Assembly (NCBI GenBank): GCA_951799425.1
Contig: OX637407.1
Span: forward strand, 503,501-567,500
DNA: 64,000 nt
Source: Ilex aquifolium
Lineage: Eukaryota > Streptophyta > Magnoliopsida > Aquifoliales > Aquifoliaceae
Reading direction: 5' to 3'
Part shown: piece after piece, positions 32,790 through 43,452 of the stretch
Layout of the letters: each line of letters starts with the position of its first letter
Position numbering within the stretch: the stretch's first letter is position 1
Notes under the pieces: model-generated
The model's input: only the letters and a program-made list of their open reading frames with translations
What the model was told of the DNA's origin: nothing
Database searches by the model: none
Made by a program: the position numbers and the translations under genes

Positions 32790-32904
32790 AAAACCTACCG
32801 GTAGGTTTTGGCCACTGGTCCTGCACCTACCGCCAAACCTACCGGTATTTTTTGCTCACTGGAGTAAAACCTACCGGTAGGTTTCCATCGACCTACCGGT
32901 AGGT
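32790..32904 (+). repeat. Palindromic cassette outside the LTR
   Basis: Begins with the 20-bp perfect palindrome AAAACCTACCGGTAGGTTTT, followed by ACCTACCGCC, a second full palindrome at 32,867-32,884 and a third at 32,891-32,904. Spacers contain GGCCACTGG and CTCACTGG. It is homologous along about 115 bases to the cassette in this element's own 3' LTR (35,123-35,230). Confidence 0.9.
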
Positions 32905-33342
32905 TTCACCCAGAATGCAAAAATTAGGGCTTTAATCGAATTTTTTTAGGGAAACCCTTCATTGTTTTCCTAATTCACAGACCCTAAAGCATTTCCCTCT
33001 CACTCATTACACTCCTAGGCTTCCAAATCATTCTCCTACCCCATTAATCTCTCAATCCCCAACCCTATGACTGTTGATTTGGTGATTTTTATTGAAGATT
33101 CGAAGAATCCCTTTTTGGAAACCCTAGTTTGTCCGAAAATTATATTAGCCCCAATCTTCTCTACTCTCTTCAAAATCTCCAAAACCTTTGAAATGGCTCG
33201 CCAAGTGGTGATTCTCAAGGATGCTGTGGACCCAATTGAGGGTCTCATCCTGGCTCTTTTTGCACTCTTGATTTTTGGGGCACTGTTGCTTTGTATGGGC
33301 CGAACAAAACGAATTGGGGCTAACTCTCCATAGCCCGAGGAA

Positions 33343-34525
33343 ATGAGCACCCGTAAAAGGAGTAGGGAGGGTTCGAGCGGGGACCAGAATGAACAAAGAA
33401 AGAAGGCGAGGTACCAATTGATCCAGGAAAAGAACGTCACTTGCGAGAGGTACCTCGATCACATATCCCTTGGTCCAAGGAACGAGGTCGTTAGGCTCAT
33501 CGTTGCCCATGGGATGGCATTTTGGTTTGAGCCCGTGGATGGGTTCAATTTGTCTTTATGCCGGGAATTCTACCAAAAGCTCAAGGTGATGGAGGTGAAT
33601 GAGGTTGAAATTTTGAGGATGAACATACGGGGTAAGACGTTTGATGTGACCCTTACTGTTATTGTTACCCTCCTACACTACGAGAGACCTCCTTCCTCTA
33701 CCCCGGTGTACCCCCATAACATCACTCGCGTCAAGACTATCTCTGAGTTTGTGGCATTGATATATGAGGACCCGAATCAGTTCAAGGGAATGGTCCAAGT
33801 CGGGGGCCTCAAACATTCTTATGGGATTTTGAATAAGCTCCTTCATTATAATCATCTTCTGAGGGGTGCTGAAAAGACGCCTAACATTGAAAAGTTAGCC
33901 CTATTGGATGCGGTAATGTCAGGAAAGGCGATGGACTTTACGCTTTTTGTATGGGAAGTAATGAAGGATTTCGCCGAGACCCAAAAGCCTAAGGCCAATC
34001 TACCCTTTGGGAACTTGGTGACTCGGATGTGCAAGCACTTCAGAGTCAAGGCTTATGCATTTGACAAACTCACTCCCCCTGAGACCAGGGCCATTGGGAA
34101 GGCTAGTAGCATGAAGAGGACGGCGATGAGCCGTAGTGAGCAGGCCAGAGTCAGAGGTCGCTGGACCTTCCTCTTCAGCACCATCTGTGGAGCCTGTTTC
34201 TCCGGGACCGTCATCTGCTGAGCCATCTGCTGGGTTGTCTGTGTTTGTGCCATCGACTTCTGCACCTGAGCACTCAATGTCTCAGCGCCTCGATGCATTA
34301 GAGGTGACGGTGCATGGGATTTCAACCATGATGACCCGTTTGTTTCAGTATACATTCCCTGGCGAGCCTATTCCGGGCGGGCCTCCAGCTTCTGCTTCTG
34401 CCTCTGCCCCCTCAGCCTCTACTGTTGTTGAGGTGGGGGAGACTGATAAGGACACTAACGAGGAGGAGGAGGGTGAGAGTGACTTTGACATTGATGAGGG
34501 TGATGATGGTGGTGATGGAGATTGA
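33343..34525 (+). pseudogene. Athila third ORF region
   Basis: Lies in the env-like position between pol and the 3' LTR. From 33,343: a basic start (MSTRKRSREGSSGDQNEQRK), then a globular region with CREFYQKLKVMEV, IRGKTFDVTL and KAMDFTLFVWEVMKDF. This resembles the putative plant transposon protein domain of Athila third ORFs. The 3' part (to 34,525) has a Pro/Ser/Ala-rich linker, LFQYTFPGEPIPGGPP, and a strongly acidic tail. No signal peptide or membrane segment stands out. Function unknown. Fossil with breaks; the same ORF's end recurs at 37,161-37,595 on the minus strand. Confidence 0.75.
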
Positions 34526-34837
34526 GATGAAGATTAGGGTTCATTTGTTCTTTTCTTTGTTGTCCCTTTTGTTTTGGATTGTACATAGCTAGGATGGAGT
34601 TATTGGCCTAGTAGAAGAGTCTCTAGGAATTTTGGGCCATTTTGCCTCTTTTTGATGTCTGACTCCATGTACTCCAACCTTGAAATACATTAATGAAATA
34701 CGATAGTTTTTGTTCCATCTGTCCAAGTTTATTTCAATAATTGCATTATGATTTTTGTATTTTGAGTATTTGATGGATGATTTGTGGAAATGGATTGTTG
34801 CAATGTTATACTTGTTTATTTTGTTTTGAAAATAAAT

Positions 34838-34871
34838 TTTGCTAGGGACTAGCAAAGCTCAAGTTGGGGGG
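34838..34871 (+). promoter_or_regulatory. Stem-loop and polypurine tract before the 3' LTR
   Basis: TTTGCTAG, loop GGA, CTAGCAAA (34,838-34,856) is followed by the G-rich polypurine tract AAGTTGGGGGG up to the LTR start at 34,872. The tract would prime plus-strand cDNA. The stem-loop is kept in two other Athila remnants (37,003-37,021 and 39,270-39,289). Confidence 0.8.
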
Positions 34872-35560
34872 TGTGATTAGCACAAAATATTGCATATTCC
34901 AAGTGCATTTGCATCCCTTTTGTGCTAGCTTTTGTGGTTAATATGAGTGGAAATGCATTGTTTGTGCTATTAATGGAATTTCAGTATGTTTGCAGATAAA
35001 AGGTGATAAATGATGCTTGTTAAGCCTTTTTCATAGTGTTTAAGATGAATGAAGATGAAGGGAGGGCTTGACGATAACTTAGGAGGTGAAGAAACCAAGA
35101 AATCAGCAAAACAAGGGAAAACATACCGGTAGATTTTAGCTACTGGAACTGCACCTACCGCCAAACCTACCGATAGGTTTTGCCTACTGGAGTGAAACCT
35201 ACCGGTAGGTTTCCATCGACCTACCAGTAGGTTTTACTGAAAATTTCTAGATTTTGCATATCAAGCTCTGCAACCTTGGGGGTCCCACCAAGCACTCTCC
35301 CACTTGTCCCTGACATGCCTTACACACAAACATCCCCTCATACACTCATGCTTGGACTTTTGGAGCTTTGGACATTAATGAGGTGAGAGGAGAGAGAAGA
35401 TGTTGGGTGTGCAGGCTATGCAAGCACTAGCCTGTCCATCCCATCCCTTTCAGCCCCCTATTGATTGGGATCACATCACACAGCTAGGGGATGGCTCCAT
35501 GGATGTTTTTTTGGCAAGCTCCTTGACCATTATTGAAAAAAAAAGGAGAAATACATTGTA

Positions 35561-35612
<52 letters not shown>

Positions 35613-36543
35613 TCCAAGGAAGAAGATGAATAGTGCTAGAGAGAAGTGAATATTTTTGCATTTTCTTCCATACATTGCCTTATAATCTATTGTAAGACTT
35701 GTCTAAGCTTTGTTTAATGCCTTTAATGCCATTTACTACAAGTTCATTTCAAGTTTAATCTTTCATTCTAGCTTTTACCATTAATGCATTTAAGTGTTCA
35801 TCTCAAATCTTTTCAAATGGGTATTAAATGCACTTTTCTATAGTTTTGTGTTTTCTTGCATTAACTTAGATCAAATCTTCATTCCTTTACAATGTCTTTC
35901 CATTTCATTATTGTTTGTGCATTAAGTATGAGTAGCTAAGATTTTAAGTTGGCTAATCCATGGGAGACCTCCTCTTGGGTATGCCATTTCAACTCATTTT
36001 CTTTTCCCCTCGTAGTGTACGTTGGTTCGGTTTGACTGGGTTGGGGTGTGGGTATGCTTGAATCCTCACTTCCATTTTAGTCCCGAGCTTCCCACGAATC
36101 AATCGAGCATATAGACACCATTGGGGGAAGGTTTTGAGTTGAGTTGGCATTCCCATTGGGATGAACCCTTCGGATTAGCCAACATTTTTCCCATCTCATT
36201 TTTTTTATCAAGATACAATTACAAACCAAACTTCAACCAACAAAATATTTTTACACTTTACCCTTTTTACCCAAATCACCTTCAACACGATTCACATCCT
36301 TCCCTGAGCAGACGACCTAGGAATACTTTCCAAGTAAATCACGACACTCGAAAGTCTCTCTGCACTTGGGGAGCACTTTTATTCACCACCCACATTTTAC
36401 ACTTCATTCATCCACTATTCCATTGCCCGTTCTTTTGACATCATTCCAAGGGAGACTGACACTCCCCTTCACACATACACCATACATACATTGAGGGATG
36501 ATGTCCGGAGTCTAGGGAATACAACAACGGAAAACAGCAAGCA
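34872..36543 (+). repeat. 3' LTR of the plus-strand Athila element
   Basis: 1,672 bp from TGTGATTAGC to AGCAAGCA. It contains a palindromic cassette (35,123-35,230, about 250 bases in), an AT/AG microsatellite, a 12-bp foldback (35,948-35,959 with 36,172-36,183), and the terminal CTGACACTCCCC block. The right neighbour is a minus-strand Athila LTR cut at this point. Confidence 0.92.
35560..35612 (+). repeat. Compound AT/AG microsatellite
   Basis: About 13 AT units followed by about 13 AG units, inside the Athila 3' LTR. Confidence 0.95.
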
Positions 36544-37595
36544 AGGTGGGACCCCCATGTGGCAGAGCTTGAGTTACAGAATCTGGCGTTTTTCAGTAAA
36601 ACCTACCGGTAGGTTGATGGCCAAACCTACCGGTAGGTTTTACTCTAGTAGCCAAAACCTTCCGGTAGTTTTCCGGTAGAACCCACTCCAGTAGCCAAGA
36701 CATACCGGTAGTTTTATGACAAACCTACTGGTAGGTTTTAACTTGTTTTGTTCAATTCTTGGTTTTGTCACCTTCCAAGCCATCGTCAAGCCTCCCCCTC
36801 ATCTCCATTTACCTTAAGCACCATGATAGGGGCCTAACATGCACCATTTAAGCTCTTTTACCTGCAGACACGCCGAAACTCCATTAATAGCTTGAAACAT
36901 TGCAATTCCTCCCATTTTTACCATAAAAGCAAGCATAAAAGGGGTGCAAATGTACACATGATATGCAATATTTCATGCTAATCACACCCCCCCAACTTCA
37001 GCTTTGCTAGTCCCTAGCAAAGTTTACTTTCAAACCAATGAGTATGAAACTACAACAATCCATTTACACAAGTAATTCATCAAACATTCAAAAAACAAAA
37101 ATCACAATGCAATTAAAGAAATGAACTTGGGCAAGATGAAACAACAACTGTGGCATTTCATTAATTAATTTCAAAAGTTAAGTACATGGAGTTAGAATTC
37201 AAAAAGAGAAAAAAATGGCCTAAAATTCCTAAAGATTCTTCTACTAGACCGATAATTCCACTCCTAGCTATGTACAACCCAAAATAAAAAAAAAAAGACC
37301 AAAACAAGAGTATCCTACTCATCACCCCTGTCACCATCATCATCATCACCATCATCTCCATCATCACTCCCATCCTCATCATCGTCTTTGTCATCCTCAT
37401 CCGAATCCCCCACCTCAACCACAATGGAGGCTGAGGGGGTAGAGGTAGGAGGTGGAGGTCCACCTAGAATCGGCTCTCCGGGGAATGTATATTGAAAAAG
37501 GCAAGTCATCATTGCCGAAATCCCGTGCACAGTCTCCTCCAGAACGTCAAGGCGCTGAGATACTGTGCGTACCGGTGCAGAAGTGGATGGCCCAG
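36544..37595 (-). mobile_element. Minus-strand Athila remnant (ORF3 end, polypurine tract, part of LTR)
   Basis: Read right to left: end of a third ORF (37,595-37,161, LFQYTFPGEPILGGPPP then an acidic Asp/Glu tail), an untranslated stretch, the stem-loop at 37,021-37,003, a polypurine tract, and the LTR start at 36,986. The LTR runs to 36,544, where the plus-strand Athila element ends. Its cassette (36,598-36,745) has two perfect ACCTACCGGTAGGT palindromes. Its right side is cut by another Athila LTR at 37,596. Broken. Confidence 0.85.
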
Positions 37596-39254
37596 TGCTT
37601 GGTATTTTTCCTTGTTATCCCTAACCCATAAATATCATCCCGCAAAATGTATTGTATATGGATGAAGGGGAGTGTCACTCTCCCTTTGAGTAGTGTCAAA
37701 AGAAAGGGCAAGGAGATGGGAAAATGGGATGGTGGAAATATGTTATGCGTATAAACAAAAATGCTCCCCAAGCGCAAGGAAACTTTTGTAGGTCGTGTTT
37801 TACTTGGAGGTACTCCAAGGTCGTTTCCACGGGGAAGGATGTAAACCAATGGGAAGGTTGATTTTGGGTGAAAGAAAGTGTAAAATCTTTTGTTGTTGAA
37901 AGTTGTTTGGTGAAGTGTGTTTTGGTGGAAATGAAATGACAAACAAACGTTGGCTAACCCAAGAGGTCACTCAAATAGGAATGCCATCTCAACTCGAATC
38001 CCTCCTCCAATAGAGCATAAATGAACGATTGATTCGTGGGAAACTAGGGATATGAAGGGTGAGTATCTAAGCATAAACCGTGACTAGGCCTACGGAATAT
38101 CAAAGACTCACCAATTTATCCACCCTCAACCCAGTCAAACCGAACCATTGAACTCTGAAAGAAGGGAGGAGAATGAGTTGAAATGGCATACCCAAGTTGA
38201 GGTTCCCCTTGGTTTTGCCAACTAAAGGATTTTAGCTACTCATGCTTGGGATGAAATTAACAATGTAATGAGAATGCATTACAAAGGAATGAAGTTCTTG
38301 AGTAACTAAATGCACACAAACATAAGCTATAAGTGAAAGCAATGAATACCCATTTTAAAAGTAAGAAAAATAAGAACTTTGATGCATTGATGGTAAAAGC
38401 TTTAAAAGAGAATTAAACTTGCAATGAACTTGTAGGAACTAGCATTAATGACATTCAATGAAGCTCTAAAGATTCTTACAGGAGATTACAATATATTGAA
38501 GAAAATGTAAAAATCTCAATTTATCTCTCTAGAATACTATTCATCATCTTCTACCTAGACTCTCTCTATATATATATATGTATCTCTCTGTAACCAATGC
38601 TCAGTGCTGAATGCTGGAGTCCTCTTTTCCCCCCAAAATGTCCATAGTGTCCTCTCTCAGCTCTATGATGTGATCTCAATCCATAGGGGTCAAGAGGGAT
38701 GGGCTGGACAGGGTGGTGCAAAGCTAGCCTGCACACCCAGCTCCATTCTTCTTCTCTCTCCTTATTGATCACTCAAGCTTCAAAAGTCAAATGGAGGGTG
38801 GTACAATGTGCTGGAGGAGTCAGAGACAAGTGGGAGAATGGTTGGTGGGTCCCTAAAAAATGGCGGACCTGAGTTGCAGAGATTGGGGCAGGGATAGCAG
38901 ACCGTACCGGTACGCGGTACCGGTACCCTGAACTCCAGAGGTAGGACCGTACCGGCACTGCATACCGGTACGCTATGTTCCAATTGCCAAACCGTACCGG
39001 TATGCTTCTGCTGCTTTGTCTTATTTTTCTGATTTCTTCACCCCTGAACCATTCTTTAGCCACTCTTTCATCCTCATTCACCTTAACTCATTTGGGAAGG
39101 CTTTAAGAAGCCTCATTTAGCGCTTTTTTTTCTGCAAACACCAAAAATCTTCATTAAGAACTATAATAAAACAACTCCAATCATTTAACCCCCAGAAGCA
39201 ATTGAAAATAGGATGATTAGCACCTAAAATATGTAAAGTTTTGTGCTAATCACA
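37596..39254 (-). repeat. Athila-type LTR, minus strand
   Basis: 1,659 bp; the minus-strand start is TGTGATTAGC (39,254) and the end ...AAGCA (37,596). Landmarks: a cassette about 250 bases in (39,003-38,903, with CGTACCGGTACG and GGTACCGGTACC), an imperfect foldback, and the GAGTGTCACTC block near 37,670. The polypurine tract follows directly at 39,255, so it is the 3' LTR of an element whose interior continues rightward. Confidence 0.88.
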
Positions 39255-39520
39255 CCCCCCAACTTGGGTTTTGCTAGTCCCTTAGCAAAAATTTATTTTC
39301 CAAACAAGGTAACGAGCATAACATACAATAATCTATTTAAACAAACAATTTACTCAATCAATCAATAAAAACAAAAATCATAATGCAATTAACAAAATAA
39401 CATAGACAAGATAAAGTCAGAACTGTGGTTTTCCATTTATGTGTTATAAAGTTTGAGTACATGGAGTAGGACATCAAAAAGAAACCAAAACGGCCTACAA
39501 CCCCATCCTAACCATATACA
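39255..39520 (-). mobile_element. 3' untranslated remnant of a minus-strand Athila element
   Basis: Polypurine tract (39,255-39,269), the stem-loop variant at 39,270-39,289, and about 230 bases that match the 3' untranslated end of the plus-strand Athila element (34,610-34,838, inverted). It stops where a partial Tekay LTR begins. No coding part is left. Confidence 0.8.
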
Positions 39521-40973
39521 ACCCAACCGACACGGAATTCATGGACTTCCACCAACGGTTCCGCGTACACCGACACACTTTATGGACTTTTATACCAACG
39601 GAGTGCGTATCCAATCACCGGGTCTCTCACCCGAGGGATAGTCTAGCCCTTCTTGCTACCCCAACCCTAACAACCGTGCAAACCGTGCGACTCGATTAGG
39701 TCATCGACCCATCTTACCCGAGCCCACTCGTCATCCACCAAGCGTGGTGAAGACAACCACCATGCACACACACCCACTAAGTGCAATGCTCCCGTGCATA
39801 TGAAATGTGATGTCCCATTTCAATAATATTACAATGTTCAATATGGTATGAGTGACATATGAACATTTACAATACATTTTTCACACTTCATGGCAAAATC
39901 ATATCATAAGCATATAATTTCCATATTTCCTTACAATGTCAATATATCACAAGCATGTATATACATCAACATTTAATCTTAATCAACACCCAAGCATGTC
40001 ATCACATTATCAAGAGATAACATACTTCAATTTCAAGCACAAGATAAACACATAGCATGCCCACACTTCATATAGCCCAAGAGTCACATTGGGTTAATTT
40101 CATATACTCAATCCTAGAAATTTCATTTAGAAACTTCTAATTACCAATCCAATTAGAATTGATTTCAACTCATTTCACCCAATTTCACAACCATAGGCAA
40201 ATGCCATATATATACATATCCATTTATTTACCCATTTCACCTAAGCATTCTAGGTGTGGAATAAACCTTGGTAGGAGGGAACCCTACCTCTTGAAGCGTG
40301 GAGAACAACGTTGGGAAGCCTCCAAGACCCGATTTAAGCTCCAAGCCCTAGCTTCCCAAAATCCCGTTCTTCGAATCACTCCAAAACTCGACCTCCTTGG
40401 TATTGTTTTGTAGCCCTCGGCGAGGAGAACAACTTTTGTTCTTGGCCCGAGTGGATTTGAGCTCTCAATCTCCGTAGATCGTAGAGAGAAGATGGAGAAC
40501 CCAAGCCCTTTCCCTCTCTTCCTCTCTCACGTTGATCGGCTGAACAAAATGGGGAGAAAATCTGATTTTCTCCCCTTTAAATACTCTTTAAATACTTGGT
40601 CCTCAACGCGCCACACGACCCTTATTTCCCGGGTCCGTTTTAACCCCGAAACGATTAATTTTCGCCCCGGTTCAAGTTCAAAATATTTTTATTTTAACTT
40701 GCCGTCATTTATTTCCCAAAATTTAAAATTTTATTCAGAATTTCGTTTTTGGGTCTCCTGAGGTCCGACCGCCTCGTAAAACGCGAAAAATCTGATTAAC
40801 TCGGAATTCAATGAAATTTGACAGGGTAACTAGGTTTCGCGAGACGAATCCAACGGTGATGTCCGTTTCGTCATCCGAGTTCTAAAAAATTTCAGGTTTA
40901 CAACCTGTACCATAGTGGCAATTTACCATTTTGCCCTTTTTATCAAAAGTTTAAATTTTTCTAGGGTTTTACA
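39521..40973 (-). repeat. Partial 3' LTR of Tekay copy 2
   Basis: 1,453 bases matching 47,908-49,356 and 6,920-8,368. Its minus-strand start TGTAAAACCC abuts the polypurine tract. The other side joins Athila DNA at a short shared ACCCAACC. It contains the promoter hairpin at 40,551-40,575. Confidence 0.93.
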
Positions 40974-40990
40974 TTCTTCCCCCCTTAAAA
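40974..40990 (-). other. Polypurine tract of Tekay copy 2
   Basis: On the minus strand CTTTTAAGGGGGGAAGAA, directly before the LTR. It is the primer for plus-strand cDNA synthesis. Confidence 0.85.
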
Positions 40991-41067
40991 GAATTTCGTC
41001 CCCGAAATTCACATACTCATGCGTTTACAACCACATGCATATGCAACAGTCACATAACACTAAATGA

Positions 41068-43452
41068 CTAGAATAATGTACCTCCATCCTCAAATAAGAA
41101 AGGATAATTGGCACGTATGGTGTCCTCACGCTCCCATGTTGCCTCTTCCACTCCTCGGTGCTGCCACAACACCTTCACAAGCCTCACGGTCTTGCCTCGC
41201 AAAACCTGATCCCGACTATCCATGACACGCACTGGTCCTTCCTCGAAGGTTCCATCCGTATCAACAACAAGCTCGCCCCAATCCACAACATGCGTTGGAT
41301 CTGGGGTATACTTCCGGAGCATGGAGACATGGAATGCAACGTGAACGCCCGATAAAGTTGGCGGTAATGCCAATCTGTAGGCCACAGTGCCAACTCTCTC
41401 AAGTATCTCGAAGGGCCCAATATACCCCGGCGACAGCTTTCCCCGCTTGCCGAACCTGACCACCCCTCTCTTAGGCATCACCTTCAAGAAGACATGATCC
41501 CCCACCTCAAATTCCAGAGGTCGCCGCCGCCTATTGGCGTAGCTCTTCTGCCGGCTTTGAGCCGTGAGAAGACGCTTCCTTATCAGATCCACCTTCTCTG
41601 AGGCATCTCTTATCAATTCTGGACCCGTAGAGGGTCTTTCTCCAACCTCAGTCCAACAAACCGGAGAACAACAAGGCCTCCCATAAAGTGCCTCATAGGG
41701 TGCCATCCGTATGCTAGCCTGATAACTGTTGTTATAGGCGAATTCCACTAAGGGTAAATGTTCTTCCCAGCTACCCTTGAGGTCTAGGACGCATGCCCGT
41801 AGCATGTCCTCTAATGTCTGGATGGTCCGTTCCGACTGACCGTCCGTTTGGGGATGGAAGGCTGTGCTCATCCTCAACTGAGTCCCCATGGCTCGCTGGA
41901 AACTCTCCCAAAAGTGAGCCGTAAACCTGGAATCCCGATCTGATACTATAGATACGGATACCCCATGCAATCGGACTATCTCCCTTATGTACAACCTGCA
42001 AAATTCCTCCAGAGTGAAGGTCATCCGCACCGCCAAAAAGTGTGCCGACTTCGTAAGCCGGTCCACTATCACCCACACCGCATCATGTCCCCGTGATGTC
42101 CGTGGCAAGTGGGTCACAAAGTCCATTGTGACGTGCTCCCACTTCCACTCAGCCACTTCCAAGGGCTGGAGCATACCAGCTGGCCTTTGGTGTTCGGCCT
42201 TAATCTGCTGACATGTGAGGCATCTACTGACAAAATCGCCAATCTGCCTTTTCATCCCGCTCCAATAATACTGGCGACGAAGATCATGATACATCTTCGT
42301 GCCGCCTGGATGCACCGCAAAACGAGAGCCATGGAACTCCCTGAGGATCTCCTCTCTCAGCTCCGCCGACTGGGGAACCACAACCTTTCCCCTAAACCGA
42401 AGACTGTCATCCGAGTGAATGGCCCAGCCCTCGTCACCAGTACCCGCCTGCACTCGGTCCCTGATGGATGATAACTCTGAGTCCTGTCTCTGGGACTCAA
42501 TCACTCTACTCAGTAGGGAAGGTGTAGCCACCAAGCTCCCTAAAACACCCTGAGTCCGACCCCGATAATGCAGCCCAAATTGGCCCACGGTCTCAAGCAT
42601 CCGCCACTCCCGGGAAGCTACACTAGCTAAAACACCCCGTGACTTCTGGCTAAGCGCATCTGCCACCACATTTGCCTTACCAGGGTGATAATGCAAAGTG
42701 AAGTAATAGTCTTCTAGGTACTCCATCCACCTACGCTGCCTCATGTTGAGGTCCCGCTGAGTGAAGATGTACTGCAGACTTTTGTGGTCCGAAAACACCT
42801 CAAATTGTTCACCATACAAATAGTGGCGCCAAGCCTTTAAGGCAAAGACAACGGCCGCCAACTCCATATCATGCGTAGGGTAATTCTGCTCGTGATTCTT
42901 CAACTGTCGAGAACCATAAGCCACCACTCTCCCGGACTGCATCAAGACACAACCCAGTCCGTCCTTGGAGGCATCGCAATACACCGTGTAGTTTTGCCCC
43001 CTCTCTGGAACAATCAAGATAGGAGCTGAAGTGAGCCTCCTCTTTAGTTCTTGGAATGCCTTCTCACACGAATCATTAACGACCCGATGCGCCGCCAACC
43101 AGTCCATCCCAAGGATGACATCGAATTCCGACATGTCCATAATCCTAAGGTCCACGGTGAGTAGAATCCCCGAGATCTCTAGCTCACAACCCCGAAATAT
43201 CTGATTCACACACACCCAAGCTCTTAGGGGTGAATTCACACACAACGGCTCTTCCAAGGCATCAACCTCTAAGCCCAAATCCCTCACACATGATGCAGAA
43301 ATGAATGAATGTGATGCACCAGAGTCAAATAATACTTTAGCCCATAAGCGAGAAAGTAGAAATGTACCCTGAATGACCGACTGGTCCACTGGCTCAGCCT
43401 GAGGTGTAATGGCGTAGACACGCCCCTGGGTCCCCGAAGTCCCGGCCTGCAT
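41068..43452 (-). CDS. pol: Tekay-type pol open frame (protease, RNase H, integrase, chromodomain-like tail)
   Basis: A 794-codon open frame. In order: protease (LFDSGASHSFISAS near residue 42), RNase H (YTVYCDASKDGLGCVLMQ, THDMELAAVVFALKAW, VFSDHKSLQYIFTQ), the HHCC integrase domain (HPGGTKMYHDLRRQYYW, CLTCQQIKAEHQ), the DDE core (WVIVDRLTKSAHFL, SDRDSRFTAHFWESFQ, FHPQTDGQSERTIQTLEDML), the C-terminal domain (FEVGDHVFLKVMP, LSPGYIGPFEILERVG) and a chromodomain-like end (VLWQHRGVEEATWEREDTI). The chromodomain marks a chromovirus. The methionine at 43,452 lies in a 953-bp unit, so the natural start is probably upstream in the polyprotein. Part of an incomplete fossil element; long but not a complete polyprotein. 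Confidence 0.88.
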   Translation of the reverse strand: MQAGTSGTQGRVYAITPQAEPVDQSVIQGTFLLSRLWAKVLFDSGASHSFISASCVRDLGLEVDALEEPLCVNSPLRAWVCVNQIFRGCELEISGILLTVDLRIMDMSEFDVILGMDWLAAHRVVNDSCEKAFQELKRRLTSAPILIVPERGQNYTVYCDASKDGLGCVLMQSGRVVAYGSRQLKNHEQNYPTHDMELAAVVFALKAWRHYLYGEQFEVFSDHKSLQYIFTQRDLNMRQRRWMEYLEDYYFTLHYHPGKANVVADALSQKSRGVLASVASREWRMLETVGQFGLHYRGRTQGVLGSLVATPSLLSRVIESQRQDSELSSIRDRVQAGTGDEGWAIHSDDSLRFRGKVVVPQSAELREEILREFHGSRFAVHPGGTKMYHDLRRQYYWSGMKRQIGDFVSRCLTCQQIKAEHQRPAGMLQPLEVAEWKWEHVTMDFVTHLPRTSRGHDAVWVIVDRLTKSAHFLAVRMTFTLEEFCRLYIREIVRLHGVSVSIVSDRDSRFTAHFWESFQRAMGTQLRMSTAFHPQTDGQSERTIQTLEDMLRACVLDLKGSWEEHLPLVEFAYNNSYQASIRMAPYEALYGRPCCSPVCWTEVGERPSTGPELIRDASEKVDLIRKRLLTAQSRQKSYANRRRRPLEFEVGDHVFLKVMPKRGVVRFGKRGKLSPGYIGPFEILERVGTVAYRLALPPTLSGVHVAFHVSMLRKYTPDPTHVVDWGELVVDTDGTFEEGPVRVMDSRDQVLRGKTVRLVKVLWQHRGVEEATWEREDTIRANYPFLFEDGGTLF

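Larger units (their letters stand above)
30692..33342 (+). other. Athila pol-to-ORF3 spacer
   Basis: About 2.65 kb without a recognisable coding domain, a normal feature of Athila. It contains a conserved-looking TTGAGGACAATGCGTGACTC segment with a G run near 30,915, a purine-rich tract (31,741-31,855), and a palindromic cassette (32,790-32,904). The 133-residue open frame at 32,501 overlaps the cassette and shows no domain. A splice acceptor for ORF3 might lie here, but none is assigned. Confidence 0.7.
24828..36543 (+). mobile_element. Athila-type gypsy element, plus strand
   Basis: 11.7-kb element: 5' LTR remnant (24,828-24,918), Asp-tRNA-type primer site, leader, gag, protease, RT, RNase H, integrase, a long spacer, a third ORF, a stem-loop plus polypurine tract, and a 1,672-bp 3' LTR. 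The gag block LKLFPFSLKDKAKTW and the RT block WRMCIDYRKLNSCTRKDHFP are typical of Athila, as is a third ORF between pol and the 3' LTR. Its right end lies inside a minus-strand Athila LTR, so one Athila inserted into another. Broken, several breaks. Confidence 0.9.

Noticed and set aside
32501-32902. 133-residue plus-strand frame before the Athila third ORF
   Set aside because: Crosses the palindromic cassette, and the sequence shows no domain; treated as spacer.
33343-34221. Possible captured host gene
   Set aside because: Its place between pol and the 3' LTR, and its resemblance to the putative plant transposon protein domain, fit an Athila third ORF.
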